64,000 nucleotides of DNA from Arthrobacter sp. ISL-28 (GTDB lineage: Bacteria; Actinomycetota; Actinomycetes; Actinomycetales; Micrococcaceae). The position numbers were made by a program, and so were the translations under genes. The number at the start of each line of letters is the position of its first letter. Position 1 is the first letter of the stretch. Positions 26,951 to 35,546 of this stretch are shown piece by piece. Location of the stretch: positions 106,199 through 170,198 of the forward strand of contig NZ_JAGGPJ010000001.1 of NCBI RefSeq assembly GCF_018613875.1. Direction: 5' to 3'. The notes below the pieces were generated by a model. The model was not told the DNA's origin. It saw nothing but the letters and a program-made list of their open reading frames with translations, and did not search any database.

Positions 26951-27343
26951 ATGTTCACGCCAAAGGGTTCATTTTCCAGCTTCAGCGTCAATGACGTGGC
27001 GCAGGCCAAAGAGTTCTATGGGCGGAAGCTTGGCCTGACGGTATCCGAAGGCGAAATGGGCACGCTGGAGGTGACCATGCCCGAGGGCCACAAGATCGTG
27101 GTCTATCCCAAGGACAACCACGAAGCGGCCACGTTCACTGTGCTGAACCTCGTGGTTGACGACGTCGACGCCGCCGTTGAGGCGCTCAACGCGGCCGGCG
27201 TCCGGACCAAGATCTATGACGACCCGAACCTTCCCACCGATGAAAAGGGGATCGCCCGCGGCATGGGACCGGACATTGCATGGTTCAAGGATCCGGCAGG
27301 AAACGTTATCTCGGTCATCAAGTCGGACGGGCTGCTGTCCTGA
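26951..27343 (+). CDS. VOC superfamily (glyoxalase/bleomycin-resistance fold) protein
   Basis: 130 residues: SSFSVNDVAQAKEFYGRKLG at the N-terminus, LNLVVDDVDAAVEALNAAGV in the second half and the closing FKDPAGNVISVIKS. One complete VOC unit. AAAGGAGAAGGCC precedes ATG 26951. Members range from glyoxalases to dioxygenases and antibiotic-binding proteins; metal ligands cannot be assigned with confidence here, so substrate is unknown. Confidence 0.78.
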   Translation: MFTPKGSFSSFSVNDVAQAKEFYGRKLGLTVSEGEMGTLEVTMPEGHKIVVYPKDNHEAATFTVLNLVVDDVDAAVEALNAAGVRTKIYDDPNLPTDEKGIARGMGPDIAWFKDPAGNVISVIKSDGLLS

Positions 27344-27418
27344 ACATGCAGATTGGGGCAAACTGTCCTTCTGCCCCTTTCGGGACAACATTTTCGAGCC
27401 AGCTTAGAGGTCCAGCCG

Positions 27419-29080
27419 ATGCATACTTCAGCCAAAGAATTGGCCGCCAGGATCCCGCCGGGTTTCATCCTCGGGGTGGCCACGGCCGCGTTCCAGATCG
27501 AAGGCGCACTCGACGAGGACGGCCGGGGTAAAGCCGGGTGGGATGTTTTCGCCGCCAAGCCGGGCAACATTGTGGATGGCCATAGCCCCGCGGTGGCCTG
27601 CGACCACTACCACCGCATGCCCCAGGACGTGGCTCTCATGAAGGAGCTGGGCATCGATTCCTACCGGTTCTCGCTCTCCTGGCCCCGGATCCAGCCCGGC
27701 GGCCGCGGGCCCGTGAACCGGCCCGGGCTGGATTTCTATGACCGGCTGCTGGACGAACTCCTGGCCCACGGTATCTCGCCGATGGTGACCCTCTACCACT
27801 GGGACACGCCGCTGCCATTGGATGAGGCAGGCGGGTGGCTCAACAGGGATACCGCATACCGTTTGGGGGAGTTCGCCTCCATTGCCGCGGCCGCCTATGG
27901 GGACCGCGTGGCCCGCTGGGTGACCATTAATGAACCGGCAACGGTGACCACTAATGGCTATGCCCTGGGCCTGCATTCACCGGGATTGGCGGACTTCGCC
28001 AACGGGTTGCCGAGCGTCCACCACCAGCTGCTGGGCCATGGGCTTGCACTCCAGGCGCTGCGGGCCGCCAAGGTGCCGGGTGAAATCGGCATGACCAACG
28101 TGTACTCGCCCATGGTGCCGAATTCCGGAAACCCGTTGGATTGGATGAGCGCCGGGGCAATGGATGTGGCCCAAAACCGCCTGTACGCGGACCCGGTCCT
28201 CACAGGAAAGTACCCGGACCTCGTCCGCGTCGGAAAGTTCTTTTCGTCCTTTGAGCATCCGGATGAGGACATGGCCATCATTTCCCAGCCGCTGGATTTT
28301 TACGGGCTCAACTATTACATGCCGACTCGCGTGGCCACCGGGGGCGGGGAAAGCCCCGTTCCGGCAGCCATGGCGGAGGCGATGGGGGATGACCTGACCG
28401 GAGCCACGAATGGCGCTCCGCTGCACATAGCGCCATGGCCGGACACCGAAACCACCGCCTACGGCTGGCCCGTCAAGCCCGAATACATAGCCGTTGCGCT
28501 TAAGGAAATGGTCGAGCGCTATCCGAACCTCCCGCCGGTCATCATTACCGAGGGCGGGGCGAGCTTCGAGGACATCATCGTGAGGGACAAATCCACGAAC
28601 CGTTCATTCATTCCCGACGAGCGGCGCCTGCGGTACCTTTCCGACCACCTCGGTACCGCGCTCCGCGCCACGGCTCCCGGCGGTGAGGCCGAGGCCGTCG
28701 ACCTTCGTGGCTACTACGTGTGGTCCCTGATGGACAATTTCGAGTGGTCCGGCGGCTACAAACAGCCGTTCGGGCTGGTGCATGTGAACTTCGAGACGAT
28801 GGAGCGGACCCCTAAGGCGTCCTTCTTCTGGTTCCAGGAGCTTCTCGAAGAACGGAACCTGGCAGCCGCGGCAGGCGCCGCCGTCGCGGCGGCAACTGTT
28901 CCCGAAGCTGCTGTTCTCGACGATGCTGTTCTCGAAGGCGCCGTCCTCGAAGGTGCCGTTCCCGCTGGTGCCGTTGCAGACGCCGTCCCGTCGGCTGCCG
29001 GCGCGGCTGCTGAACCGGAGCTTCCGACGGTCGGGGAACGAGGAATGTCCGACGGCGGTGCGCAGCCGCCAGGGCTCTGA
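27419..29080 (+). CDS. Beta-glucosidase, glycoside hydrolase family 1, with repetitive tail
   Basis: 553 residues. Retaining glycosidase acting on beta-glucosides or galactosides. N-terminal signature PPGFILGVATAAFQIEGALD, acid/base Glu in TINEPATV, nucleophile Glu in IITEGGAS (usually ITENG), and the C-terminal GYYVWSLMDNFEWSGGY with substrate-binding Trp residues. No signal peptide, so cytoplasmic. AGAGGT precedes ATG 27419. The normal protein ends near FWFQELLEERNL; about 75 further residues are Ala/Val-rich and come largely from a 15-bp tandem repeat at 28895-28984. Confidence 0.9.
   Translation: MHTSAKELAARIPPGFILGVATAAFQIEGALDEDGRGKAGWDVFAAKPGNIVDGHSPAVACDHYHRMPQDVALMKELGIDSYRFSLSWPRIQPGGRGPVNRPGLDFYDRLLDELLAHGISPMVTLYHWDTPLPLDEAGGWLNRDTAYRLGEFASIAAAAYGDRVARWVTINEPATVTTNGYALGLHSPGLADFANGLPSVHHQLLGHGLALQALRAAKVPGEIGMTNVYSPMVPNSGNPLDWMSAGAMDVAQNRLYADPVLTGKYPDLVRVGKFFSSFEHPDEDMAIISQPLDFYGLNYYMPTRVATGGGESPVPAAMAEAMGDDLTGATNGAPLHIAPWPDTETTAYGWPVKPEYIAVALKEMVERYPNLPPVIITEGGASFEDIIVRDKSTNRSFIPDERRLRYLSDHLGTALRATAPGGEAEAVDLRGYYVWSLMDNFEWSGGYKQPFGLVHVNFETMERTPKASFFWFQELLEERNLAAAAGAAVAAATVPEAAVLDDAVLEGAVLEGAVPAGAVADAVPSAAGAAAEPELPTVGERGMSDGGAQPPGL
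28895..28984 (+). repeat. In-frame 15-bp tandem repeat in the glucosidase tail
   Basis: Six units with consensus GCTGTTCTCGAAGGT encode a pentapeptide pattern A-V-L-E-G. It extends the enzyme beyond the conserved family 1 end. Confidence 0.8.
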
Positions 29081-29095
29081 CGTCGCCGCTGCCTG

Positions 29096-29239
29096 GATCA
29101 CTGCAAACAGTCCAGATCAGTTCAAACTGCTCAGATCAGTTCAAGCTGCTCAGATCAGTCTCAGATCACTGCAAACTGCTTAGATCAGTTCAAACTGCCC
29201 AGATCAGTTCAAACTGCTCAGATCAGTTCCAGCTGCTTG
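29096..29239. repeat. 19-bp tandem array grown from the 3' end of a gene
   Basis: Seven full units and one 11-bp partial, consensus GATCAGTTCAAACTGCTCA. The last unit (29221-29239) is the coding end of the App1-like gene and the unit at 29202-29220 supplies its stop codon. Each unit holds CAGTTTGAACTG, a short near-palindrome. The array fills the gap between the convergent glucosidase and App1-like genes. Confidence 0.9.
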
Positions 29240-30279
29240 AGCCGCTTGGCAATGCCTGCGCCGTCGGGCGAGTAGATCCATGTCACCGAAGAGGCGCTGT
29301 GGTCTCCGGTTTCCGAATGTCCACCGGCGAAGACCGACTCGCTGACCGACAACTGCCGGATGGCGATGGCGGCCACCTTGTCGGCATGCTTCTGCGAGAA
29401 GGCTGAATAGATCTGCTCGTCGTGCTGGCCGTTGTCGCCGATCAGCAGCCAGCGCATGTTGGGGAATTCGGCGGCCAGGCGCTCCAGGTTCTGGCGTTTG
29501 TGCTCCTGCCCGCTGCGGAACCAGCGGTCCTGGGTGAGTCCCCAGTCCGTGAGCACCAGCGCGCCGGAGGGGTACATGTTGCGCGTGAGGAACCGGGCGA
29601 GGGTGGGCGCCGCATTCCAGGGTCCGGTGGACAGGTAGATCACCGGGGCGTCGGGGTGCTCCATGGTCAGCCGGTCCAGCAATACCGCCATGCCCGGGGT
29701 TGCCATTCGGGCGCGCTCGTTCAGGACGAAGGTGTTCCAGAGGGCAAGGAACGGCCGGGGCAGCGCCGTCACCATGACAGTGTCGTCGATGTCAGAGACG
29801 ATGCCGAATTTTGTCTCCGGACCAATGACGAAGATGCTGGCTTCCGCGGGCTCCGTGCCCTCCGCCCGCAGTACGGCCGTATGCCAGCCGGGGGAGAGGG
29901 ACACCTGGATATCAATGTCAACGAGTCCGCCCCTGTCGGTCCGGACCTTCGTCACGGTGCCGCCGACTTGAATCTCCACCGTGGATCCCGGGATGGGAAC
30001 GCTGGTGAAGGCGCGCCAGCCGCGGACGTTCTGGGTTCCGTTTTTCGCGGCATGATCGGCCCGGCTTCCCGGAACAGGCTTGCTGGCGAGCACCACCCTG
30101 CCAAGTATCCGAACCCAGTCGGTGGAACCGTAGCCCTGGTAGGCAATGGTCTTGGGCTGGAACTTCCATCGCCGGGCAAGCTTCAGCCGTGCGTTGTTGA
30201 TCGTGTCCGAGAGCCGGTGGGCCAGGCGGAAGACGTGTGTACCTGACACGGAAGTTTTCTCCTCTGACGCGGTGTCCAT
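29218..30279 (-). CDS. App1-like phosphatidate phosphatase (DUF2183)
   Basis: 353 residues. The App1 family is Mg2+-dependent phosphatidate phosphatase in yeast; bacterial roles are less clear. The catalytic haloacid-type motif DIDDTV is in GIVSDIDDTVMVTALP (near 178-193), with YLSTGPWNAAPTLARFL and LLIGDNGQHDEQIY giving the later HAD-like motifs. The N-terminal half has a beta-rich domain (EIQVGGTVTKVRTDRGGLVD). No signal peptide. The coding end is part of a 19-bp tandem array. Confidence 0.82.
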   Translation of the reverse strand: MDTASEEKTSVSGTHVFRLAHRLSDTINNARLKLARRWKFQPKTIAYQGYGSTDWVRILGRVVLASKPVPGSRADHAAKNGTQNVRGWRAFTSVPIPGSTVEIQVGGTVTKVRTDRGGLVDIDIQVSLSPGWHTAVLRAEGTEPAEASIFVIGPETKFGIVSDIDDTVMVTALPRPFLALWNTFVLNERARMATPGMAVLLDRLTMEHPDAPVIYLSTGPWNAAPTLARFLTRNMYPSGALVLTDWGLTQDRWFRSGQEHKRQNLERLAAEFPNMRWLLIGDNGQHDEQIYSAFSQKHADKVAAIAIRQLSVSESVFAGGHSETGDHSASSVTWIYSPDGAGIAKRLKQLELI

Positions 30280-30368
30280 TCCCTCACTCTGCCACAGGCC
30301 GGGGCCAGCGGGCCGGATAGTCCCCTCTTGTTACCTGCGGGCGGCCGACGGGGAGCCCGCCGGGGCCG

Positions 30369-31100
30369 TCAGCCGTCCCCCAGCAGCCCCCGCAAAGTGT
30401 CAGCGTTCCGCACCGCGTTGCCGCCGCCGTCGTTATTGAAATAGGCGTACACGTCCTTGCCGGCGCCCCGCCACTCTCGAATCCTGTCGGCCCACCAGCG
30501 CAGGTCGTCGTCGGAGTACGAGCCGCCGTACAGGTGCTGGTGGTCCGGACCATGCAGCCTGATGTAGACGAAGGGTGCGGTGGCTCTCAGGATGCACGGC
30601 AGGTTGGCGCCGCTCATGACGCAGTAAGCTGCATTATGCCGCTCCAGCAGTCCGTAGACGTCAGCGTGGTCCCAGCTGGGATGGCGGAACTCCACAGACA
30701 CGCGGATCCAGTCCGGCAACGCGGTCAGGAAGTGATCCAGCCGGGCGTCGTCGCGTGCCAGGTCCGGCGGGAGCTGGACCAGCAGCACGGCGCGCTTGTC
30801 GCCAAGTTCGTGCCAGCACCGGGAAATCCGCTCGATCCAGACCTCCGGGCCGAAGAGCTTCTTGCCGTGGGTCAGGCCGCGGGGAGCCTTGACAGACAGG
30901 GCGAAGCCGTCGGGAAGGCGCCGCCGCCAGCTGGCGAAGGAGGTATCCCGCGGCCAGCGGTAGAAGCTGGCGTTCAGCTCCACGGTGCTGAACCGTGCCA
31001 CGTAATGCTGCAGCCTGTCCCGCGCAGGAAGCCCAGGCGGATAGAGCACGTTTTCCCAGTGGTCGTAGCTCCAGCCGGAGGTTCCGATATGCACCGCCAT
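30369..31100 (-). CDS. DUF72 (YecE-like) TIM-barrel protein
   Basis: 243 residues. HIGTSGWSYDHWENVLYPPG at the start, VARFSTVELNASFYRWP, LSVKAPRGLTHGKKL, VSVEFRHPSWDHADVYGLL and the end DVYAYFNNDGGGNAVRNAD are all typical DUF72 blocks. The family has a TIM-barrel fold resembling AP endonuclease/xylose isomerase; its activity is not established. Length is normal. Confidence 0.85.
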   Translation of the reverse strand: MAVHIGTSGWSYDHWENVLYPPGLPARDRLQHYVARFSTVELNASFYRWPRDTSFASWRRRLPDGFALSVKAPRGLTHGKKLFGPEVWIERISRCWHELGDKRAVLLVQLPPDLARDDARLDHFLTALPDWIRVSVEFRHPSWDHADVYGLLERHNAAYCVMSGANLPCILRATAPFVYIRLHGPDHQHLYGGSYSDDDLRWWADRIREWRGAGKDVYAYFNNDGGGNAVRNADTLRGLLGDG

Positions 31101-31204
31101 CGCCTAGGCCTCGCCGGCCCGCTCCGAGGTGTGCGGGGCGACGGCCTGTTCGCATCTCCGGCGTTCGAGCCAGCCGCCTATCCGCTGACGCCGGACGGAG
31201 GTCA

Positions 31205-32017
31205 TCACTCGAAGTGCGTTGTCAGTTTTCCGCCGCCCGCAGACTCGACGATCGCGGCGGCCACATCGCGGAGCTTCATGTTGCGGTTGCTCGACGCGGA
31301 TTTGATAAGCCTGACTGCCTCGTCCTGGCTGCAGCGGTTCTGCGCGATGATGATGCCGACTGCGGTGTCGATGATGGTCCGCGACTCCATTGCCGCCTTC
31401 AGGTTCGAGGCGTTGTCGCTGTGCTGGGCCAGCAGGACGGCGAGTTGGAGACCCTTCGAGGCCTGGCGGACGTAGCTCACGGCGTTCTCCACGGCGGCGG
31501 CATCAAACACATTCGGCTTATCAGAGTAGAGGTTGAGGCCGGCACGGGCAGTGTCGCCCGGGAGGTCGAACGGGACTGCCAGGACTGAACGGATGCCGTT
31601 CTTGAGCACGGTCTCGTTGTATTCAGGGAACTCCGTATCCAGTTCAAAGTCCGGAACGTGAACCAGGACTCCTTCCCGGCACGAGCGAAGGCAGGGACCG
31701 TCGCCAAACTGGTACTGGATCTCGTCGACCGCCTGGGCCCGCTCGCTGCTGCTGGCCACGGTACCCGCCGTCCGATGCCTCAGGAGCGTAATCCCGCAAT
31801 GTACCTGGTGCGGCCCGGACAATTTCTCGGCCGAGTAACGGGCCAGTTCATTCAGGAAATTTTCAACGTCCTGGGTGTCCAGCAAGAGATCCTGGACGTA
31901 CCCCACCACGTCGGTCTCGTTCAGGCGACTTTCCAAAGGAGGCTCCAGTTCTGCCCTGTCGTTCGGCGACGCCGGAATGACAGGTTCAAAGGTCAGGTTC
32001 CAGGGGCAACTGCTCAC
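31205..32017 (-). CDS. GAF and ANTAR domain regulator (paralogue)
   Basis: 270 residues from a GTG. GAF domain about 45-200 (HCGITLLRHRTAGTVASSSE, FGDGPCLRSCREG) and ANTAR about 205-262 (SRTIIDTAVGIIIAQNRCSQ). It shares long identical stretches with the protein at 7020-7964, including RHR-x-A-x-TVASSS and QNRCSQ. As an ANTAR protein it probably binds leader-RNA stem-loops to prevent termination. No obvious target leader was seen nearby. The ribosome site is poor, so a downstream start or leaderless translation is possible. Confidence 0.82.
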   Translation of the reverse strand: MSSCPWNLTFEPVIPASPNDRAELEPPLESRLNETDVVGYVQDLLLDTQDVENFLNELARYSAEKLSGPHQVHCGITLLRHRTAGTVASSSERAQAVDEIQYQFGDGPCLRSCREGVLVHVPDFELDTEFPEYNETVLKNGIRSVLAVPFDLPGDTARAGLNLYSDKPNVFDAAAVENAVSYVRQASKGLQLAVLLAQHSDNASNLKAAMESRTIIDTAVGIIIAQNRCSQDEAVRLIKSASSNRNMKLRDVAAAIVESAGGGKLTTHFE

Positions 32018-32080
32018 CTAAGATCAGGCTACACCCCGCCCGCTCTCGTGCGGACGTGTCAGCTGTGGCACTGTAAGGGC

Positions 32081-33889
32081 ATGGTACGCATCGAGGATTA
32101 TGCCGTAGTGGGTGATCTGCACACCGCGGCCCTGATCAGCACCGAAGGCTCCATCGACTGGCTCTGCCTTCCGCGCTTTGACTCGCCGGCCTGCTTCAAC
32201 GCGCTGCTGGACACGCCCGAGTCCGGGCGCTGGCGGCTGGCGCCGGCCGGGGCATCAGAATGTACGCGCCGTCGCTATCGCCGCCACACTCTGATCCTGG
32301 AAACAGAATGGGAAACAGAGAAAGGCGCCGTACGGGTCATCGACTTCATGCCTCCGCGCGACGAGGTGGCGGACATCGTCCGGATCGTGGTGGGCCTTCG
32401 CGGTCAGGTCAGGATGAAGGGCGAGCTTGCCCTGCGCTTCGATTACGGCCACATCATGCCGTGGGTACGGCGCGACAGCCACGGACTCCACGCCATTGCG
32501 GGCCCGGATTCCGCCTATCTGGTGACCTCGGCTCCGCTTCGGGGCGAGCGAATGCACACCGTGAGCGACTTCACCGTCAAAGCCGGGGAGCGTGTGCCCT
32601 TCGTGCTGACCTGGGCTCCGAGCCACGTCCACAGGCCGCGCTCCGTGGATGCGGAGCAGGTCCTGGATTCCACCGAAATGTTCTGGCGGGAATGGGCCGG
32701 CCATTGCAAGGTGACCGGTCCGTACAAGGAGGCGGTCGAACGCTCGCTTATTACCCTTAAGGCGCTGACCTATGCCCCTACCGGCGGCATCGTTGCCGCC
32801 GTGACCACGTCACTTCCCGAACAGATTGGAGGGCCGCGGAACTGGGACTACCGCTTCTGCTGGCTCCGCGACGCCACGCTGACACTGCAGGCACTGCTGG
32901 CCGCTGGTTACACCGCAGAGGCCGCGGCCTGGCGTGATTGGCTGCTTCGCGCGGTTGCGGGGGACCCCGCGGACCTGCAGATCATGTACGGCATCCATGG
33001 AGAACGCAGGCTGCCCGAAATGGAGCTTCCCTGGCTTGCCGGCTACGAGAACTCATCGCCTGTGAGGATTGGCAACGGCGCTGCGGGGCAGCTGCAGCTG
33101 GACGTCTGGGGCGAAGTGCTGGACTGCCTGTCACTGACCCGCCATTCCCTCCTCAAGCACACAGACGAGGCCTGGGACGTCCAGGTGGCCCTGATGGAGT
33201 ATCTCGAAGGTGCGTGGGACCAGCCAGACAACGGGCTGTGGGAAATGCGCGGGCCGCGCCGTCACTTCACCCATTCGAAGGTGATGGCCTGGGTTGCCGC
33301 GGATCGGATGGTCAAGGGCGTCCGGGAATCCGGGCTCCCTGGACCTGCCGACCGCTGGGAGGCGCTGCGGGACACCATTCGTGCCGATGTCATGGCCAAC
33401 GGCTATGACGCGGACCGGAACACCTTCACCCAGTCCTATGACCGTCCTGAGCTGGATGCCAGCCTGCTCCTCATCCCGCGCGTGGGGTTCCTGCCCCCGG
33501 ATGACCGCCGGGTGATCGGGACCATCGATGCCATCCAACGGGAGCTGACTGAGGACGGTTTTGTGCTCCGCTATCATCCACAGGACAGCGATGACGGCCT
33601 GCCAGGGGGAGAAGGCGTCTTCCTCGCCTGCTCCTTCTGGCTGGTCGAGGCGCTGCTCGGCGCCGGACGGAAGCGGCAGGCCACCGAACTGTTCGAGCGC
33701 GTCCTGGCGCTCCGCAACGACGTGGGCCTCCTGAGCGAGGAGTGGGGAGTCCAGAGCGCCCGACACCTGGGAAACACGCCCCAGGCGTTCAGCCACTTCG
33801 CCCTCGTGACCAGCGCCTTGGAACTGCATCAGCAAGACACCCGGCAGAGCGACAAGCCCCTGCCCTCCAAGGCTGGAACTGGTTCATAG
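32081..33889 (+). CDS. Glycoside hydrolase family 15 (trehalase/glucoamylase type)
   Basis: 602 residues. N-terminal super-sandwich domain (IEDYAVVGDLHTAALISTEG, IDWLCLPRFDSPACFNALLD) and a C-terminal alpha/alpha barrel (GGPRNWDYRFCWLRDATLTL). Likely catalytic Glu residues are in GLWEMRG and GLLSEEWG. Actinobacterial proteins with this exact N-terminus include trehalases, so hydrolysis of trehalose to glucose is the best guess; glucodextranase is possible. No signal peptide. GTAAGGG precedes ATG 32081; the longer frame running through the opposite ANTAR gene is not real. Confidence 0.87.
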   Translation: MVRIEDYAVVGDLHTAALISTEGSIDWLCLPRFDSPACFNALLDTPESGRWRLAPAGASECTRRRYRRHTLILETEWETEKGAVRVIDFMPPRDEVADIVRIVVGLRGQVRMKGELALRFDYGHIMPWVRRDSHGLHAIAGPDSAYLVTSAPLRGERMHTVSDFTVKAGERVPFVLTWAPSHVHRPRSVDAEQVLDSTEMFWREWAGHCKVTGPYKEAVERSLITLKALTYAPTGGIVAAVTTSLPEQIGGPRNWDYRFCWLRDATLTLQALLAAGYTAEAAAWRDWLLRAVAGDPADLQIMYGIHGERRLPEMELPWLAGYENSSPVRIGNGAAGQLQLDVWGEVLDCLSLTRHSLLKHTDEAWDVQVALMEYLEGAWDQPDNGLWEMRGPRRHFTHSKVMAWVAADRMVKGVRESGLPGPADRWEALRDTIRADVMANGYDADRNTFTQSYDRPELDASLLLIPRVGFLPPDDRRVIGTIDAIQRELTEDGFVLRYHPQDSDDGLPGGEGVFLACSFWLVEALLGAGRKRQATELFERVLALRNDVGLLSEEWGVQSARHLGNTPQAFSHFALVTSALELHQQDTRQSDKPLPSKAGTGS

Positions 33890-33932
33890 CTACCGGTTTT
33901 TTTACTGATTTCCTCGTAACTCGGCAACTTCC

Positions 33933-33946
33933 GTAAGTATACTTAC
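33933..33946. promoter_or_regulatory. Perfect 14-bp palindrome upstream of the YegP-like gene
   Basis: GTAAGTATACTTAC, 40 bp before the start of the DUF1508 gene. It contains TATACT, so it may be a -10 element, an operator, or both. Confidence 0.4.
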
Positions 33947-33985
33947 TAATACCTCGCCGACGGCGAAAGAAGGAGGAGCGGTGCA

Positions 33986-34282
33986 ATGTCTGGATATTTC
34001 GAGCTTGTCGACGCCCCTGACGGCGGCTACCGGATCCGACTGCTGGACGGCACGGGCGCGCTGATGGCAGTGTCTGTCACCTTCCCCACGAAGCGCGCTG
34101 CCGTCGCCGGAGTAGCCCGGGCGCGCGAAATCGCCGGAACCGGCCTCATCCGTGACAATTGCAGCGACGCGGTGATGCGGCCTGCCGACCGGCGCACCAA
34201 GTCCGCCCGTAAATCATCGGCGTCCGGATCCATCGGCACCCCTGCCCGACGTGCGCCCGCCCGCTCACAGGCAGAGCGCTGA
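33986..34282 (+). CDS. DUF1508 (YegP-like) small protein
   Basis: 98 residues. One YegP unit (GYFELVDAPDGGYRIRLLDG, then ALMAVSVTFPTKRAAVAGVA) followed by a basic Ser/Ala/Arg-rich tail. The YegP fold is a small beta-beta-beta-alpha domain of unknown function found in stress-related contexts. AGGAGGAGCGGTGCA precedes ATG 33986. A shorter relative lies at 62163-62360. Confidence 0.75.
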   Translation: MSGYFELVDAPDGGYRIRLLDGTGALMAVSVTFPTKRAAVAGVARAREIAGTGLIRDNCSDAVMRPADRRTKSARKSSASGSIGTPARRAPARSQAER

Positions 34283-34294
34283 GGCGCTGCGGGG

Positions 34295-34993
34295 ATGCCG
34301 AACCATCACGCCGCGGGCCTGCGCCGCAAGGGGGTCCTGTTCGACGTTGACGGAACGTTGATCGACTCCAACTACATCCATACGCTCGCCTGGTGGCAGG
34401 CCTTCCGCCAGTCTGACTTCGATGTTCCGATGGCACGCATCCACCGCTGCGTGGGAATGGGCGGTGCGCGCCTTGTGGACCACCTACTGCCGGAGGAGCG
34501 GGACAAGGACGGCGACGAAAATATCCTGTCCGCCCATGCCGGTATATTCGGAACGTACTGGCCCTCCCTGCGGCCCTTTGAGGGGGCGCGGGACTTGGTG
34601 GCCCAGTGCTGCGAGAGTGGTCTGGCGGTCGCGCTTGCGTCGTCCGCCCGGGACCAGGACCTCAAGGCCCTGCGCTCCAGTCTGTCCGCCGATTCCTTCA
34701 TTCACGCGGCCACAAGCGCCAATGACGCCAAGGAAAGCAAGCCGGAGCCGGACATCCTGATCGCGGCCCTGCATGCCGTGGGTCTCGACGCCTCCGATGC
34801 TGTTTTTGTGGGGGACGCCGTCTGGGACGTTTACGCGGCGGCCAGGCTCGACATCCCCACCATTGGGGTGACGTGCGGCGGCACCAGCGAGGCCGAATTG
34901 CGGGAGGCTGGCGCGATCGAAGTGTACCCAGGTCCCCTGGAGTTGCTGAATGGCCTCAGGGACAGTGCGATTGGCCGGCTCCTTGCCGGCTAG
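34295..34993 (+). CDS. HAD-superfamily phosphatase (beta-phosphoglucomutase-like)
   Basis: 232 residues. Nucleophile motif VLFDVDGTLIDSNYIH (near 14-29), motif II ALASSAR, Lys in KESKPEPD, and motif IV AVFVGDAVWDVYAA. An alpha-helical cap follows motif I, as in beta-phosphoglucomutase and phosphoglycolate phosphatase. Substrate is open. It sits 12 bases behind the YegP-like gene. The stop codon opens a 17-bp tandem duplication (34989-35019). Confidence 0.85.
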   Translation: MPNHHAAGLRRKGVLFDVDGTLIDSNYIHTLAWWQAFRQSDFDVPMARIHRCVGMGGARLVDHLLPEERDKDGDENILSAHAGIFGTYWPSLRPFEGARDLVAQCCESGLAVALASSARDQDLKALRSSLSADSFIHAATSANDAKESKPEPDILIAALHAVGLDASDAVFVGDAVWDVYAAARLDIPTIGVTCGGTSEAELREAGAIEVYPGPLELLNGLRDSAIGRLLAG

Positions 34994-35019
34994 GACGACC
35001 TGGTAGCTAGGACGACCTG
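34989..35019. repeat. 17-bp tandem duplication starting at a stop codon
   Basis: GCTAGGACGACCTG occurs at 34989-35002 and 35006-35019; the first copy contains the TAG of the HAD gene. Confidence 0.75.
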
Positions 35020-35027
35020 CTGATTGC

Positions 35028-35315
35028 CTAGACGGCGCCTGAGCCGGTTTTGGCCTGGCCGGGAGTGGTTTCGCCGGATGCCGGGGCGCCGGCCTCGGCC
35101 TCATCGGCGTAGGCGCCTTTGTTCCATGCCACCGAAACCGCAACCGATCCGTCGTCGTTCCTTACGACCTCGGTGACGACCTCCGAAACCGCTGCCCCCA
35201 TCGCCAGGATCCTCGCACGATACGTCGTGACCAGCTCCTCGAGGCTCGACTCCGTCCACTCTCCGGGGCGCATCCGGGTAGAAATCTCCACGGGTTCGGG
35301 CTGGTACAGCGTCAT
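35028..35315 (-). CDS. Small hypothetical protein
   Basis: 95 residues starting MTLYQPEPVEISTRMRPGEW. Central part has a helix (LEELVTTYRARILAMGAAVS) and a strand pair (VVTEVVRNDDGSVAVSVAWN); the C-terminus is Ala/Gly/Thr-rich and disordered. The GAAAGGCATC before ATG 35315 is a fair ribosome site. No family recognised. Confidence 0.5.
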   Translation of the reverse strand: MTLYQPEPVEISTRMRPGEWTESSLEELVTTYRARILAMGAAVSEVVTEVVRNDDGSVAVSVAWNKGAYADEAEAGAPASGETTPGQAKTGSGAV

Positions 35316-35506
35316 GATGATGCCTTTCCTTCGGGGCCGGGACAGTTCCTACGCTAGGAGCCTTCCCTGGCCGAAACAAGAGAGAAACCAAGCCGCGCTG
35401 CCTTTCGCGACTGGGTATCCAGGGACCGGTGTGACTATCCGGGAAATTGCTAAGCATGCTGATCTTCACATCGGTTCTGATCGGCGCTACGGTCGAAACG
35501 ACCCGC

Positions 35507-35536
35507 TGTGCAGCTAGAGAAGTTGTGCAGCTAGAG
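35507..35536 (+). repeat. 17-bp tandem duplication carrying the ribosome binding site
   Basis: TGTGCAGCTAGAG occurs at 35507-35519 and 35524-35536. The second copy runs into GAGGAGGGG, the ribosome site of the dehydrogenase at 35547. Confidence 0.75.
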
Positions 35537-35546
35537 GAGGGGCGTC

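Noticed and set aside
29096..29239. CRISPR array
   Set aside because: The 19-bp units are contiguous with no spacers and no cas genes are near.
29218..30279. Acid phosphatase or trehalose-phosphate phosphatase
   Set aside because: DIDDT with the N-terminal beta domain and TGPWNAAP motif fits App1/DUF2183 better.
31658..32080. N-terminal extension of the GH15 enzyme
   Set aside because: It runs antisense through the GAF-ANTAR gene; the family N-terminus begins at 32081.
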